Part shown: piece by piece, positions 1 to 9,488 of the stretch
Layout of the letters: each line of letters starts with the position of its first letter
How positions within the stretch are numbered: the first letter of the stretch is position 1
DNA from: Salipiger profundus
Lineage (GTDB): Bacteria; Pseudomonadota; Alphaproteobacteria; Rhodobacterales; Rhodobacteraceae
NCBI RefSeq assembly: GCF_001969385.1
Contig: NZ_CP014796.1
Location: 3,861,501-3,925,500, forward strand
Length of the DNA: 64,000 nt
Reading direction: 5' to 3'
The notes under the pieces: model-generated
The model's input: the letters and a program-made list of their open reading frames with translations, nothing else
The model's database searches: none
What the model was told of the DNA's origin: nothing
Translations under genes and position numbers: made by a program

Positions 1-312
1 GAAATCGAGCCCCGGCGAGAGCCCGAGGTAGGCATGCGTCGGTCGCGCGAAGCAGTAGATGCAGCCATGCTCGCAACCGCGATAGGGGTTGATGGTCCGG
101 TCGAACGGGATGTCGGGCGAGGCGACGTAGTTGATGAGGCTGCGCGGCCGCTCGTCGCTGACGCTCGTGCGCAGGGGCGGCAGCTCTTCGGGAATGTCCC
201 AGCCGTCAGAGGTGTCCTCGTAGTGCAGCCGCTCGAACCGGCCGCTCTCGCGGCTGGCGGCCCCACGTCCGGGACGGCGGTCTTGCGGAACGAAACGCTG
301 GCTATGACTCAT
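1..312 (-). CDS. PA0069-family radical SAM protein (5' part)
   Basis: Only the first 104 codons are inside the window; the gene runs off the left edge. The reading frame on the minus strand starts MSHSQRFVPQ and contains NPYRGCEHGCIYCFARPTH, in which the CxxxCxxC cysteines are the ligands of a radical SAM [4Fe-4S] cluster. The sequence around this motif is that of the PA0069 / Rv2578c family, relatives of spore photoproduct lyase whose substrate is unknown. The only ATG a few bases upstream (320) runs into a stop after three codons, so 312 is the likely start. It is divergent from the corrinoid-protein gene. Family assignment is good; function is not established. Confidence 0.85.
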   Translation of the reverse strand, partial: MSHSQRFVPQDRRPGRGAASRESGRFERLHYEDTSDGWDIPEELPPLRTSVSDERPRSLINYVASPDIPFDRTINPYRGCEHGCIYCFARPTHAYLGLSPGLDF

Positions 313-475
313 GGCTCCATGGTAGAACATAAGAGGAACACGTGCAACGCAGACCGCCACAGGTCGCTGGCGGACCCGCGCGTGTCGCAAACATCCAAGC
401 GCCTTCGGCCATCCGGTCGCAGGAAGAATCCCAGACCCCGCGTGCCAAGCCACGCCCAAACCCAGGGAAACGCGC

Positions 476-1180
<705 letters not shown>

Positions 1181-1362
1181 CCGGACGGGAGCATGCAGGG
1201 GTCCGGAAGCTCACGACCTGGCCCCTGTCACGTATCCTGAACCAAGCCTTCGGAGGCGGGCGCCACGTGGCGGAATTTGGCGGAATACATCGACAGGAGC
1301 GGAATTGGCTTTAATTGTAAGGCCCAAGCGCCTATCTTTCGAGTACGCGAAAGGAGTCGATC

Positions 1363-1536
1363 ATGCCGGTGACACAACTCGTGACCCTCATCATCGCGGT
1401 TCTGGCGATGTCGGGGCTGACCATCTGGGCGTTCCTGTCCTGGGGCGCAGGCACCGTGATCCCCGTGCTTCTGGCCGCGGCCCTGCTCGTCCGGTGGGCG
1501 ATGTCCCCGGTCGCGCCGGATGACGGACACGCCTGA
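1363..1536 (+). CDS. small membrane protein, unknown function (57 aa)
   Basis: This short reading frame starts MPVTQLVTLIIAVLAMSG and carries one or two hydrophobic helices (about residues 5-29 and 32-48) with a short polar tail. A good ribosome site (AAGGAG, 1351-1356) lies six bases before the ATG. Its last 17 bases overlap the start of the DUF1638 gene, which suggests translational coupling. I do not recognise a family. It may be a membrane anchor or partner for the DUF1638 protein, but that is only inference from position. Confidence 0.6.
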   Translation: MPVTQLVTLIIAVLAMSGLTIWAFLSWGAGTVIPVLLAAALLVRWAMSPVAPDDGHA

Positions 1537-2179
1537 CCGTTCCGCGCCCGATGACGCGACACTGACCCGCAAGGGCCTTGCGCCTGCGGGCCGGGGTCGG
1601 GTCCTGTTGATCGCCTGCGGCGCGCTCGCCCGCGAGATCGTCGACCTCAAGCGGCAGACGGGCTGGGATCATCTCGACCTCACCTGCCTGCCCGCCATCC
1701 TGCACAACCATCCCGAAAAGATCACCGACGCGGTGCGCGCCGCCGTCGCGAAACATCGCGATGCCTACGACCGCATCTGCGTCGTCTATGCCGATTGCGG
1801 CACCGGCGGGCGGTTGCAGGCCGCCTGCGACGCGCTGGGCGTCGAGATGATCGCGGGCCCGCACTGCTACGCCTTCTACGAGGGCCTCGACCGCTTTGCC
1901 GAGATCGACGAGCCGACGAGCTTCTACCTCACCGATTTTCTCGTGCGCCAGTTCGATGCCTTCGTCTGGGAGCCGCTTGGGCTCGACCGTCACCCGGCAC
2001 TGCGCGACATGTATTTCGGCAATTACGAGAAGCTCGTGTACCAGGCACAGACCGACGATCCGGCGCTCACGGCGCAGGCCGAGGCACATGCCGCGCGGCT
2101 CGGTCTTCGGTTCGAACGCCGTTTCACCGGATACGGCGACCTGCAGACGGCCCTTGCGCGCTGGGCCGACCGGGCCTGA
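1520..2179 (+). CDS. DUF1638 domain protein
   Basis: The 219-residue soluble protein matches DUF1638, a family of unknown function found in methanogens, acetogens and Rhodobacteraceae, often beside corrinoid methyltransferase genes. It has many cysteines and histidines in conserved-looking blocks: C33 in LLIACGAL, C56 and H62/H64 in LTCLPAILHNHPEKI, C93 in YADCGTGG and C116 in GPHCYAFY. The pattern suggests a metal, iron-sulfur or corrinoid site. The ATG at 1520 overlaps the small membrane ORF. The link to methyl transfer is inferred from the corrinoid protein just upstream; no biochemical role is known to me. Confidence 0.85.
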   Translation: MTDTPDRSAPDDATLTRKGLAPAGRGRVLLIACGALAREIVDLKRQTGWDHLDLTCLPAILHNHPEKITDAVRAAVAKHRDAYDRICVVYADCGTGGRLQAACDALGVEMIAGPHCYAFYEGLDRFAEIDEPTSFYLTDFLVRQFDAFVWEPLGLDRHPALRDMYFGNYEKLVYQAQTDDPALTAQAEAHAARLGLRFERRFTGYGDLQTALARWADRA

Positions 2180-2199
2180 GCCCTCGCGCCCCGTCCCCG

Positions 2200-3879
2200 T
2201 TAGTCGTCGGCAAGGCTCTCGCGCAGCACCACCGAGATCGGCACCATGGCGACGCTGGTCGCCCGGTCCTGCAGGCCCCAGAGCAGCAGCGCCGAGACTG
2301 TGTCGGCGCGCAGCCGCCCCATCATCACCACCGCGCCCTCCTGCCGCGCCTTGAACGCCGCCTGATCGAGGAACCGGCGCATCACGCGCGGGTCCTGCCC
2401 CTCGCCGTCGAAATCGCGGAACACCGTGGCCGAGGGCACGCCCTCGCGAAGCGCCAGCGCCTGCCCGGTGTTCAGACCGTTCGGCAACATCAGCAAACCG
2501 TGCCCCGAGGCCAGCAGGATCTGCGCCGCCTGCTCGGACACCGCGCGCGACGCCTGAAGCCCCATGTCCGGGTCCTCGAGCACCGCGACCGCTTCCGGAA
2601 CCGCATCGAGCGCGCCTCCGAGCGACACCTCGACATCGCTGGCCTGCGCGCCCTCGGGGGCCCCGGCCACGGCCAGCACCTCGAACCCACGTCCGCGGTA
2701 GCCGCGGGCGGCGGCGGCCGGATCTGGATGCGACGGCGAGATCGCGAAGCTGACCGGAAACGGGAACTCGCCGACGGTATCGGGACCGAGCGGCCCCACG
2801 CCGTCGTCGATCAGCACGATCGCCATGCGCGGCTCGTCCGCCGCAACGTCGACGTCGGCCGCGAAGCGTTCAAGCGGCGGCTTGTCCTGCGCTTCGGCCT
2901 CGGGCGCGGCTTCCGTGTCCTCCGGGGTATCGCCAATGCTCGGCAGGCGACTGCTCGACGCGCTGTCACGCTCCAGAAGCGACCGGGCCGGCGTGCCGAT
3001 CGCGGGCCGGGCGCTGGCGGTCTCCTGCGCGCTTTCCGCGCCCTGCACCTCTGGCTCCGGGGGCGCGGGTGCGTCCTCGACCGGTGAGACTGTGTCGGGC
3101 GCCTCGGGCCGCTGGGCCGGCAGCGGCGGCTCCGGCGTCACGGTGGCGAGATCGGGCGTGACATCGGAGGCAGGCGCGATCGGCGCGGTCGCCTCGGCGC
3201 GGTCCGGCGCAGCCATGTCGATCCGCGCATCCGGAGTTCCGGTTTCGGGCGCCGCCGGCGTCTCCGGCGCATCAACGGCGGTGACCATTTCGGGGGGCGT
3301 GTCGCTCGAGCTTTCGACGGGCGCGCTCTCAGCCCCGGCCACTGCGGGCGATGCGGTCTCGGCGCGCTTCGGGACCTCGCCAAGCGCCACGTCGCCTACC
3401 GACGGCGCCTCGTCCGGTTCAACGGGCTCCAACGGAGGCGTGAGCTCCGTCACCGTTTCGGGTGGCGTGTCACCGGTCTCCGCAAGGGGCGCCGGCTCAC
3501 TTGACGGAGCGGCAGGCGCCGCCGGCTCGTCTCGGGAGGTCGCGGGGGTGGTGGGCGCCATGCGCGACGGCGCGGCCTCCGGCTCCGGGTCCTCGGGCGC
3601 CGGAGGCGCATCGGAGGCGACCGGCGCGTTTTCCGGAAGCACATCCGGCACGGGCGCCGAGGGCTTCTCCATGGTCTCGGCCTCACTCACCTCGGGCGCG
3701 GACACGCCCGGTGCACCTGGTGCGTCCGGCTCAGCGATGGACGGCGCCGTGGTGTCCGTCGCGACCTCCGGAGACGCTGGCTGCCGCTCGGGCGGACCTA
3801 CGACGACCGCCACCACCCCGGCCCCGAGGATCGAGACCGCCGTGCCCATCACCGCGCCCGCGAGAAAGCCCTTGCCCAT
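2200..3879 (-). CDS. divergent polysaccharide deacetylase (YibQ/DUF610-like) with long Pro/Ala/Glu linker
   Basis: The 559-residue protein has an N-terminal membrane anchor ([19 protein letters not shown], about residues 1-27), then about 300 residues of Pro/Ala/Glu/Thr-rich low-complexity sequence, then a C-terminal domain (about 352-559) starting [11 protein letters not shown], typical of the divergent polysaccharide deacetylase family 2 (NodB fold). It should be anchored in the inner membrane with the catalytic domain in the periplasm, the linker spanning towards the peptidoglycan. The substrate is unknown. An upstream in-frame start at 3924 exists, but the 3879 start directly precedes the hydrophobic segment. 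It is divergent from trpG. Confidence 0.85.
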   Translation of the reverse strand: MGKGFLAGAVMGTAVSILGAGVVAVVVGPPERQPASPEVATDTTAPSIAEPDAPGAPGVSAPEVSEAETMEKPSAPVPDVLPENAPVASDAPPAPEDPEPEAAPSRMAPTTPATSRDEPAAPAAPSSEPAPLAETGDTPPETVTELTPPLEPVEPDEAPSVGDVALGEVPKRAETASPAVAGAESAPVESSSDTPPEMVTAVDAPETPAAPETGTPDARIDMAAPDRAEATAPIAPASDVTPDLATVTPEPPLPAQRPEAPDTVSPVEDAPAPPEPEVQGAESAQETASARPAIGTPARSLLERDSASSSRLPSIGDTPEDTEAAPEAEAQDKPPLERFAADVDVAADEPRMAIVLIDDGVGPLGPDTVGEFPFPVSFAISPSHPDPAAAARGYRGRGFEVLAVAGAPEGAQASDVEVSLGGALDAVPEAVAVLEDPDMGLQASRAVSEQAAQILLASGHGLLMLPNGLNTGQALALREGVPSATVFRDFDGEGQDPRVMRRFLDQAAFKARQEGAVVMMGRLRADTVSALLLWGLQDRATSVAMVPISVVLRESLADD

Positions 3880-4012
3880 GCGCTCTTTTGCCCCCGTTCT
3901 GCCCGGTGGCCCTGTCCCGGCCACTGTCCCGGCGCATGCCCTTGACGCTGCACCTTGTCCGGGCGCATGTATAGCCCGGACAGCGAACCTCCTTCCAGAC
4001 CGAGAATGTCAC

Positions 4013-4594
4013 ATGCTCCTGCTCATCGACAATTATGACAGCTTTACCTACAACCTCGTCCACTACGTCGGCGAGCTGGGGGTCGAGACGCAGGTCTGGC
4101 GAAACGACGCGCTGAACGTGCAGGAGGCGATGGCGCTGAAGCCCACCGGCATCCTGCTGAGCCCCGGCCCCTGCGACCCGGACCAGGCGGGCATCTGCCT
4201 CGCGCTGACCGAGGCCGCCGCGGAAACCGGCGTCCCGCTCTTCGGTGTCTGCCTCGGCCATCAGACCATCGGACAGGCGTTCGGCGGCAAGGTCGTGCAG
4301 CATGCCGAGATCGTGCACGGCAAGATGGGCCTCGTGCACCACGACGGCACCGGCGTCTTCGCCGGGCTGCCTTCGCCGTTCGAGGCGACGCGCTACCACA
4401 GCCTCGTGGTCGAGCGCGACAGCCTGCCCGACTGCCTGATCGCCAACGCCTGGCTCGAGGACGGCACCATCATGGGGCTGCGTCACCGCGACCTGCCCAT
4501 CCACGGCGTGCAGTTCCACCCCGAGAGCATTGCCTCGGAACATGGTCACGCGCTGATCCAGAATTTCCTCGATACGATGAAGGTCCCCGCATGA
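4013..4594 (+). CDS. trpG: anthranilate synthase component II (glutamine amidotransferase)
   Basis: This 193-residue class I glutamine amidotransferase supplies ammonia to TrpE for anthranilate synthesis in the tryptophan pathway. The triad is visible: nucleophile C80 in FGVCLGHQ, and H169 and E171 in GVQFHPES. The N terminus [13 protein letters not shown] is diagnostic of TrpG/PabA. An open frame continues upstream, but it is antisense to the deacetylase; ATG 4013 gives the family length. trpE is not in the window. The stop overlaps trpD by four bases, beginning a coupled run trpG-trpD-ung-trpC-moaC-moeA. TrpG could also serve aminodeoxychorismate synthase (PabA role). Confidence 0.96.
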   Translation: MLLLIDNYDSFTYNLVHYVGELGVETQVWRNDALNVQEAMALKPTGILLSPGPCDPDQAGICLALTEAAAETGVPLFGVCLGHQTIGQAFGGKVVQHAEIVHGKMGLVHHDGTGVFAGLPSPFEATRYHSLVVERDSLPDCLIANAWLEDGTIMGLRHRDLPIHGVQFHPESIASEHGHALIQNFLDTMKVPA

Positions 4595-5613
4595 GCGACC
4601 GACTGAAGCCGTTGATCGGCACCGCCGCCAGCCGGCCCCTGACCCGCGCCGAGGCGGAAACCGCCTTTGACGTGCTGTTCGAGGGTGAGGCCACCCCCGC
4701 TCAGATGGGCGGGCTGCTCATGGCACTGCGCACCCGGGGCGAGACGGTCGACGAATACACCGCCGCCGCGAGCGTGATGCGCGCCAAGTGCAACCCGGTG
4801 ACCGCGCCCGCGGGCGCCATCGACATCGTCGGCACCGGCGGCGACGGCAAGGGCACGCTGAACATCTCGACCGCCACCGCCTTTGTCGTGGCCGGCGCCG
4901 GCGTGACCGTGGCCAAGCACGGCAACCGCAACCTGTCGTCGAAATCCGGCTCGGCCGACGCGCTTGGCCAGATGGGGATCGAGGTCATGCTGCCCGCCAA
5001 GGCCATCGCCCCCATCCTAGAAGAGGTCGGCATCTGCTTCATGATGGCGCCGATGCACCACCCGGCGATGAAGCACGTCGCCCCGGTGCGCATCGAGCTC
5101 GGCACCCGCACCATCTTCAACATCCTCGGGCCGATCACCAATCCCGCGGGCGTCAAGCGTCAGCTCACTGGCGCCTTCTCGCGCGAGCTCATTCGCCCGA
5201 TGGCCGAGACACTGGGCCAGCTCGGCTCCGAGCGGGCGTGGCTGGTGCACGGCTCGGATGGCACCGACGAGCTGGCAATCTCCGGGGTGAGCTGGGTCGC
5301 GGCGCTCGAGGAAGACGGCAGCGTCCGCGAGGTCGAGCTGCACCCCGAGGACGCCGGCCTGCCCGAGCATCCCTTCGAGGAAATCGTCGGCGGCACCCCC
5401 TCCGAGAACGCCAAGGCCTTCCGTGCACTGCTCGATGGCGCCCAGACCGCCTACCGCGACGCGGTGCTGCTGAATTCCGCCGCAGCACTTGTGGTATCCG
5501 GCAAGGCCGCCGACCTGCGCGAGGGCGTCGCCATGGCGCGCCAGAGCATCGACAGCGGCGCGGCGAAGGGCAAGGTAACCGCGCTGGCTTCCGCCACGCA
5601 GAAGGCCGCATGA
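4591..5613 (+). CDS. trpD: anthranilate phosphoribosyltransferase
   Basis: TrpD (340 aa) joins anthranilate with phosphoribosyl pyrophosphate, the second step of tryptophan synthesis. The glycine-rich PRPP site [14 protein letters not shown] begins at residue 81 and the anthranilate-site KHGNR lies at 109-113. The length is the family norm. The ATG overlaps the trpG stop by four bases and its own stop overlaps ung by four, so the genes are surely cotranscribed. Confidence 0.98.
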   Translation: MSDRLKPLIGTAASRPLTRAEAETAFDVLFEGEATPAQMGGLLMALRTRGETVDEYTAAASVMRAKCNPVTAPAGAIDIVGTGGDGKGTLNISTATAFVVAGAGVTVAKHGNRNLSSKSGSADALGQMGIEVMLPAKAIAPILEEVGICFMMAPMHHPAMKHVAPVRIELGTRTIFNILGPITNPAGVKRQLTGAFSRELIRPMAETLGQLGSERAWLVHGSDGTDELAISGVSWVAALEEDGSVREVELHPEDAGLPEHPFEEIVGGTPSENAKAFRALLDGAQTAYRDAVLLNSAAALVVSGKAADLREGVAMARQSIDSGAAKGKVTALASATQKAA

Positions 5614-6269
5614 CCCCGCCGAAGGCATGGGCTGCGCTGCCCTTCTTCCGGGACGACCTGCCACGGATCGAGGCGGCGCTGGCGGCCGAGACCCGGGACG
5701 TGCTGCCGCCCGCGCCGCAGGTCTTCGCGGCGCTCAAGGCCTGCGCGCCCGACGATGTCCGCGTCGTAATCCTCGGACAGGATCCCTACCCGACGCCCGG
5801 CCATGCGCATGGGCTGGCCTTTTCGGTCGCGCCCGACGTGCGCCCGTTGCCGCGTTCCCTCGGCAACATCTACAAGGAGCTCGAGGCCGAGTTCGGGGCC
5901 GTGCCACCAAACGGCGACCTGCGCTTCTGGGCCCGCCAGGGTGTGCTGCTGCTTAACACCTCGCTCACGGTTCCGGCCGGCAACGCCGGGGCGCATGCCC
6001 GTCTCGGCTGGTCGAAGCTTACATCGCAAACTATTGAATTTCTTTCAGATCGACCCCGCGCCTTCATCCTCTGGGGGAAACACGCACAAGGCTTCGACAA
6101 GCACATTCTCGGCAACGACCACCTCGTGCTGCGCGCCCCTCATCCCTCGCCACTCTCGGCGCGGCGCGGCTTTTTCGGATCGCGCCCCTTTTCGCGGGTG
6201 AACGAGTGGCTTATTGCGAAGGGTGAACCGCCGATCAACTGGACGACGCCGGAGGAGGCCTGCCCATGA
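5610..6269 (+). CDS. ung: uracil-DNA glycosylase (family 1)
   Basis: The 219-residue enzyme removes uracil from DNA, opening base-excision repair. The water-activating loop [18 protein letters not shown] holds catalytic D58 and Y60, and the DNA-intercalation loop begins HPSPLS with catalytic H178. The residue after GQDPY is Pro, where the E. coli enzyme has His; I believe this is common in alphaproteobacteria, so activity is expected. It sits between trpD and trpC with 4-base overlaps on both sides, an unusual place for a repair gene in a tryptophan operon. The ATG at 5610 is fixed by the overlap. Confidence 0.96.
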   Translation: MTPPKAWAALPFFRDDLPRIEAALAAETRDVLPPAPQVFAALKACAPDDVRVVILGQDPYPTPGHAHGLAFSVAPDVRPLPRSLGNIYKELEAEFGAVPPNGDLRFWARQGVLLLNTSLTVPAGNAGAHARLGWSKLTSQTIEFLSDRPRAFILWGKHAQGFDKHILGNDHLVLRAPHPSPLSARRGFFGSRPFSRVNEWLIAKGEPPINWTTPEEACP

Positions 6270-7069
6270 CCCTGACGATCCTCGACAAGATCAAGGCCTA
6301 CAAGCTGGAAGAGATTGCCGCCGACAAGGCCGTGAAGCCGCTGTCGGAGATCGAGGCCGAGGCGAAGGCCGCCGGCCCGATCCGTCCCTTCGCCGGCGCT
6401 CTGCGCAAGGCGGCGGAAACGGGCTACGGTCTGATCGCCGAAGTCAAGAAGGCGTCGCCTTCCAAGGGGCTGATCCGCGAGGATTTTCACCCGGCGACGC
6501 TTGCAGCGGCCTACGAGCGCGGCGGCGCAACCTGCCTCTCGGTGCTGACCGATACGCCCTCTTTCCAAGGCGCCAAGTCCTTTCTCACCGAGGCGCGCGC
6601 GGCCACGTCGCTGCCGGCGCTGCGCAAGGACTTCATGTATGACACCTACCAGGTCGCCGAGGCGCGTGCGCTCGGGGCCGACTGCATCCTGATCATCATG
6701 GCCTCGGTCTCCGATGCGCAGGCGGCCGAACTCGAAGACGCGGCCAACGCCTGGGGCATGGACGCGCTGATCGAGGTTCACGATGCCGCGGAGCTCGAAC
6801 GCGCGCTCAAGCTGAAATCACCGCTGATGGGCGTGAACAACCGCAATCTCAAGACCTTCGAGACCACGCTCGAGACGACGCGCGTGCTGTCGACGATGGT
6901 GCCGTCTGATCGTCTGCTGATCTCCGAATCCGGTCTGAACACCCCCGCCGATCTCGCCGACATGGCTGGCTACGGGGCGCGGGCGTTCCTGATCGGCGAA
7001 AGCCTGATGCGGCAGGAGAACGTCGAAGACGCGACGCGGACACTGCTGAAGGACCCGGTGGCGGCATGA
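6266..7069 (+). CDS. trpC: indole-3-glycerol phosphate synthase
   Basis: TrpC (267 aa, TIM barrel) closes the indole ring from carboxyphenylamino-deoxyribulose phosphate. The family signature around [13 protein letters not shown] contains E59, K61 and the SPS stretch at 64-66, and [10 protein letters not shown] and ISESGL later in the chain form the phosphate/indole side of the barrel. The protein is monofunctional, without a fused TrpF. Four-base overlaps link it to ung upstream and moaC downstream. Confidence 0.98.
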   Translation: MTLTILDKIKAYKLEEIAADKAVKPLSEIEAEAKAAGPIRPFAGALRKAAETGYGLIAEVKKASPSKGLIREDFHPATLAAAYERGGATCLSVLTDTPSFQGAKSFLTEARAATSLPALRKDFMYDTYQVAEARALGADCILIIMASVSDAQAAELEDAANAWGMDALIEVHDAAELERALKLKSPLMGVNNRNLKTFETTLETTRVLSTMVPSDRLLISESGLNTPADLADMAGYGARAFLIGESLMRQENVEDATRTLLKDPVAA

Positions 7070-7542
7070 GCGGGCTCACCCATTTCGACGCCAAGGGCGA
7101 CGCCCACATGGTCGACGTCTCCGACAAGGCCGTCACCGCCCGCATCGCCACCGCCGAAGGCTGGGTAAAGATGGCGCCCGAAACCTTTGAAATCATTACC
7201 GAAGGTCGTGCCAAGAAGGGCGATGTGATCAGCGTTGCACGGCTCGCCGGGATCATGGGCGCGAAGAAGACGCCGGAGCTGATCCCGCTGTGCCATCCGC
7301 TTCCCGTGACCAAGGTGACGGTCGATCTGACCCCGGACGCCGATCTTCCGGGGCTGCGGATCGAGGCAACGGTCAAGACCACCGGCCAGACCGGTGTCGA
7401 GATGGAGGCGCTGACCGCCGTCTCGACCGCGGCGCTGACCGTCTATGACATGGCCAAGGCCGTCGACAAGGCCATGGAGATCGGCGGCATCCGCGTGGTC
7501 CTGAAAGATGGCGGAAAGTCAGGGCGTTACGAGGCGACATGA
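7066..7542 (+). CDS. moaC: cyclic pyranopterin monophosphate synthase
   Basis: MoaC (158 aa) converts 3',8-cyclo-GTP (made by MoaA) into cyclic pyranopterin monophosphate in molybdenum cofactor synthesis. Family motifs are [13 protein letters not shown] (H77), [11 protein letters not shown] (about 110-120) and KDGGKSGRY near the end. The length is standard. It overlaps trpC and moeA by four bases each, so cofactor synthesis is coupled to the tryptophan operon, as in other Rhodobacteraceae. Confidence 0.98.
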   Translation: MSGLTHFDAKGDAHMVDVSDKAVTARIATAEGWVKMAPETFEIITEGRAKKGDVISVARLAGIMGAKKTPELIPLCHPLPVTKVTVDLTPDADLPGLRIEATVKTTGQTGVEMEALTAVSTAALTVYDMAKAVDKAMEIGGIRVVLKDGGKSGRYEAT

Positions 7543-8705
7543 TCCCGGTATCGGAAGCGCTCGACAAGCTGTTCGCCCTCGTCAGGCCGCTGGAAGTCGA
7601 AGAGGTCCCTCTGCTCCAGGCAGCCGGCCGCGTTCTTGCCCGTCCGGTCACCGCGAACCGTGACCAGCCGCCGTTCTCGGCCTCCGCGATGGATGGCTAC
7701 GCCGTGGCGGAGGCAGCCCCCGGCATGACCTTCAGGGTCATCGGCGAAGCCGCGGCCGGGAGTGCGTTCCCGGGCCACGTCGGCCCCGGAGACGCCGTGC
7801 GCATCTTCACCGGCGCTCCCGTCCCGAATGGCGCGAAAACCGTTGTGATTCAGGAAGATGTCGACCGGACCGGCGACCAGATCACCATTACCGATCGGCT
7901 CGGGGCCGGAACCAACATTCGGCCGCACGGCGGCGACTTCAAGGTCGGTGAGACGATTCCGGCGCCACGCCGGCTCGGGCCGCAGGACATCGCCCTTCTG
8001 GCCGCCATGAACGTGGCCCATGTGCCGGTCACGCGACGCCCCAGGGTCGCGCTGGTGTCGACCGGCGACGAACTCGTCATGCCGGGCGAAACACCCGGTC
8101 CCGACCAGATCATCGTATCGAACACCTTCGGACTGCATGCCTTGCTGACAGACCTCGGCGCCGAGCCCCGGCTCCTGCCTATTGCCCGCGACAGCGAAAG
8201 CGCCCTGCGCACGGTGCTCGGGCTTGTCGATGACGCCGATCTGGTCATCACCATCGGCGGCGCCTCGGTGGGCGATCACGACCTTGTCGCGACGGTGGCC
8301 GAGAGCATGGGACTCGACCGCGCCTTCCACAAGGTGGCGATGCGTCCGGGCAAGCCGCTCATGTCCGGCCGGCTGGGCGAGGCGATGATGCTCGGGCTTC
8401 CGGGAAATCCGGTATCTGCAATGGTTTGCGGGCATATCTTCATGGCGCCGGTGATCCGCGCGATGCTCGGACTGGGCGCTGCACCGGCGGCGCGCGAAAC
8501 GATCAAACTCGCCGCCGATATCGGCGCGAACGGCCCCCGCGAACACTACATGCGGGCCCGCCTCGGGGCCGGCGGCGCCAAGGTGTTCGACCGACAGGAC
8601 AGCTCGTTGCTGAGCGTGCTTGGCGCGTCGGACGCGCTGGTCGTGCGCCCGCCGCATGATCCCGCGCGCAGCCAAGGCGACGAGGTCGAGATCGTTCGGC
8701 TCTGA
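7539..8705 (+). CDS. moeA: molybdopterin molybdenumtransferase
   Basis: MoeA (388 aa) inserts molybdate into adenylated molybdopterin, the last step of molybdenum cofactor synthesis. Motifs include the N-terminal [18 protein letters not shown] (MoaB/Mog-like domain III), [10 protein letters not shown] and [11 protein letters not shown], and the C-terminal barrel ends in EVEIVRL. It is the last gene of the coupled run that begins at trpG; lexA, 78 bases on, has its own promoter. Confidence 0.97.
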   Translation: MIPVSEALDKLFALVRPLEVEEVPLLQAAGRVLARPVTANRDQPPFSASAMDGYAVAEAAPGMTFRVIGEAAAGSAFPGHVGPGDAVRIFTGAPVPNGAKTVVIQEDVDRTGDQITITDRLGAGTNIRPHGGDFKVGETIPAPRRLGPQDIALLAAMNVAHVPVTRRPRVALVSTGDELVMPGETPGPDQIIVSNTFGLHALLTDLGAEPRLLPIARDSESALRTVLGLVDDADLVITIGGASVGDHDLVATVAESMGLDRAFHKVAMRPGKPLMSGRLGEAMMLGLPGNPVSAMVCGHIFMAPVIRAMLGLGAAPAARETIKLAADIGANGPREHYMRARLGAGGAKVFDRQDSSLLSVLGASDALVVRPPHDPARSQGDEVEIVRL

Positions 8706-8727
8706 TACAAGACCGCCGCTTCACATG

Positions 8728-8756
8728 TTGACACAAAAAGTGAACATGTGTAGAAC
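8728..8756 (+). promoter_or_regulatory. lexA promoter with overlapping SOS box
   Basis: A TTGACA -35 (8728-8733) is followed after 17 bases by TAGAAC (8751-8756) as -10. The direct repeat GAAC-N7-GAAC (8742-8745 and 8753-8756) is the alphaproteobacterial LexA box, and its second half is part of the -10. LexA bound here would block RNA polymerase, so lexA should be autorepressed and induced by DNA damage. The site lies 27 bases before the lexA ATG. Confidence 0.85.
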
Positions 8757-8783
8757 AAAGGCAGATAATGGCGGGAAAAAATC

Positions 8784-9479
8784 ATGCTGACCAAGAAACA
8801 GCTCGACCTTCTGGACTTCATCAACAAGCGGCTGCAACGCGATGGCGTGCCACCCAGCTTCGACGAGATGAAGGAAGCGCTGGACTTGCGCTCGAAGTCG
8901 GGCATCCACCGCCTGATCACGGCGCTCGAGGAGCGCGGCTTCATTCGCAGGCTGGCCCATCGCGCCCGCGCCATCGAGATCGTGAAGCTGCCAGAAAGCC
9001 TCGGCGGGAAACCGTCGGGCTTCCGGCCCGAGGTGATCGACGGAGACCGCCCCGACAGCCAGCCCGCGCAGGCACAGCCGGTGAGCAGCATCGAGGCGCT
9101 TGAGTTGCCGCTGCTCGGCCGCATCGCCGCCGGCGAGCCGATCCAGTCGATTGCCGACAACCCGCCCAACATCGCCGTCCCCGGTGCCATGCTGACGGCC
9201 AATGCAAGACATTTCGCGCTCGAGGTGACGGGCGACTCGATGATCGGTGCGGGGATCAATGACGGTGACGTGGTCATCATCCGCGAAACCGGCGCCGCCG
9301 AGAACGGCGAGATCGTCGTCGCGCAGGTCGAAGGATACGAGGCGACATTGAAGCGTTTCCGCCGCAAGGGCGACACCATCGTGCTCGAGGCGGCCAATCC
9401 CCAGTTCGAGCCGCGCGTGCTGCCGGTCGGTTCGGTGAAGATTCAGGGCAGGCTCGTGGGGCTGATCCGCACCTACTGA
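8784..9479 (+). CDS. lexA: SOS repressor LexA
   Basis: LexA (231 aa) represses DNA-damage genes until RecA filaments trigger self-cleavage. The winged helix covers about residues 1-65. The cleavage bond is A116-G117 in GRIAAGEP, and the catalytic pair is S152 (TGDSMIGAG) and K190 (EATLKRF). The linker (70-105) is long, as usual in alphaproteobacteria. An ATG at 8768 is out of frame, so 8784 is the start. The upstream SOS box supports autoregulation. Confidence 0.98.
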   Translation: MLTKKQLDLLDFINKRLQRDGVPPSFDEMKEALDLRSKSGIHRLITALEERGFIRRLAHRARAIEIVKLPESLGGKPSGFRPEVIDGDRPDSQPAQAQPVSSIEALELPLLGRIAAGEPIQSIADNPPNIAVPGAMLTANARHFALEVTGDSMIGAGINDGDVVIIRETGAAENGEIVVAQVEGYEATLKRFRRKGDTIVLEAANPQFEPRVLPVGSVKIQGRLVGLIRTY

Positions 9480-9488
9480 GCCGACCGT

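Noticed and set aside
313..475. Possible cobalamin riboswitch before the corrinoid gene
   Set aside because: A short CCGCCA/TGGCGG hairpin and a weak GCCAC stretch are present, but the B12 box and the conserved core fold of the riboswitch are not seen.
2825..4012. In-frame extension upstream of trpG
   Set aside because: It is a Ser/Gly/Ala-rich mirror of the deacetylase linker on the other strand; trpG has a clear family start at 4013.
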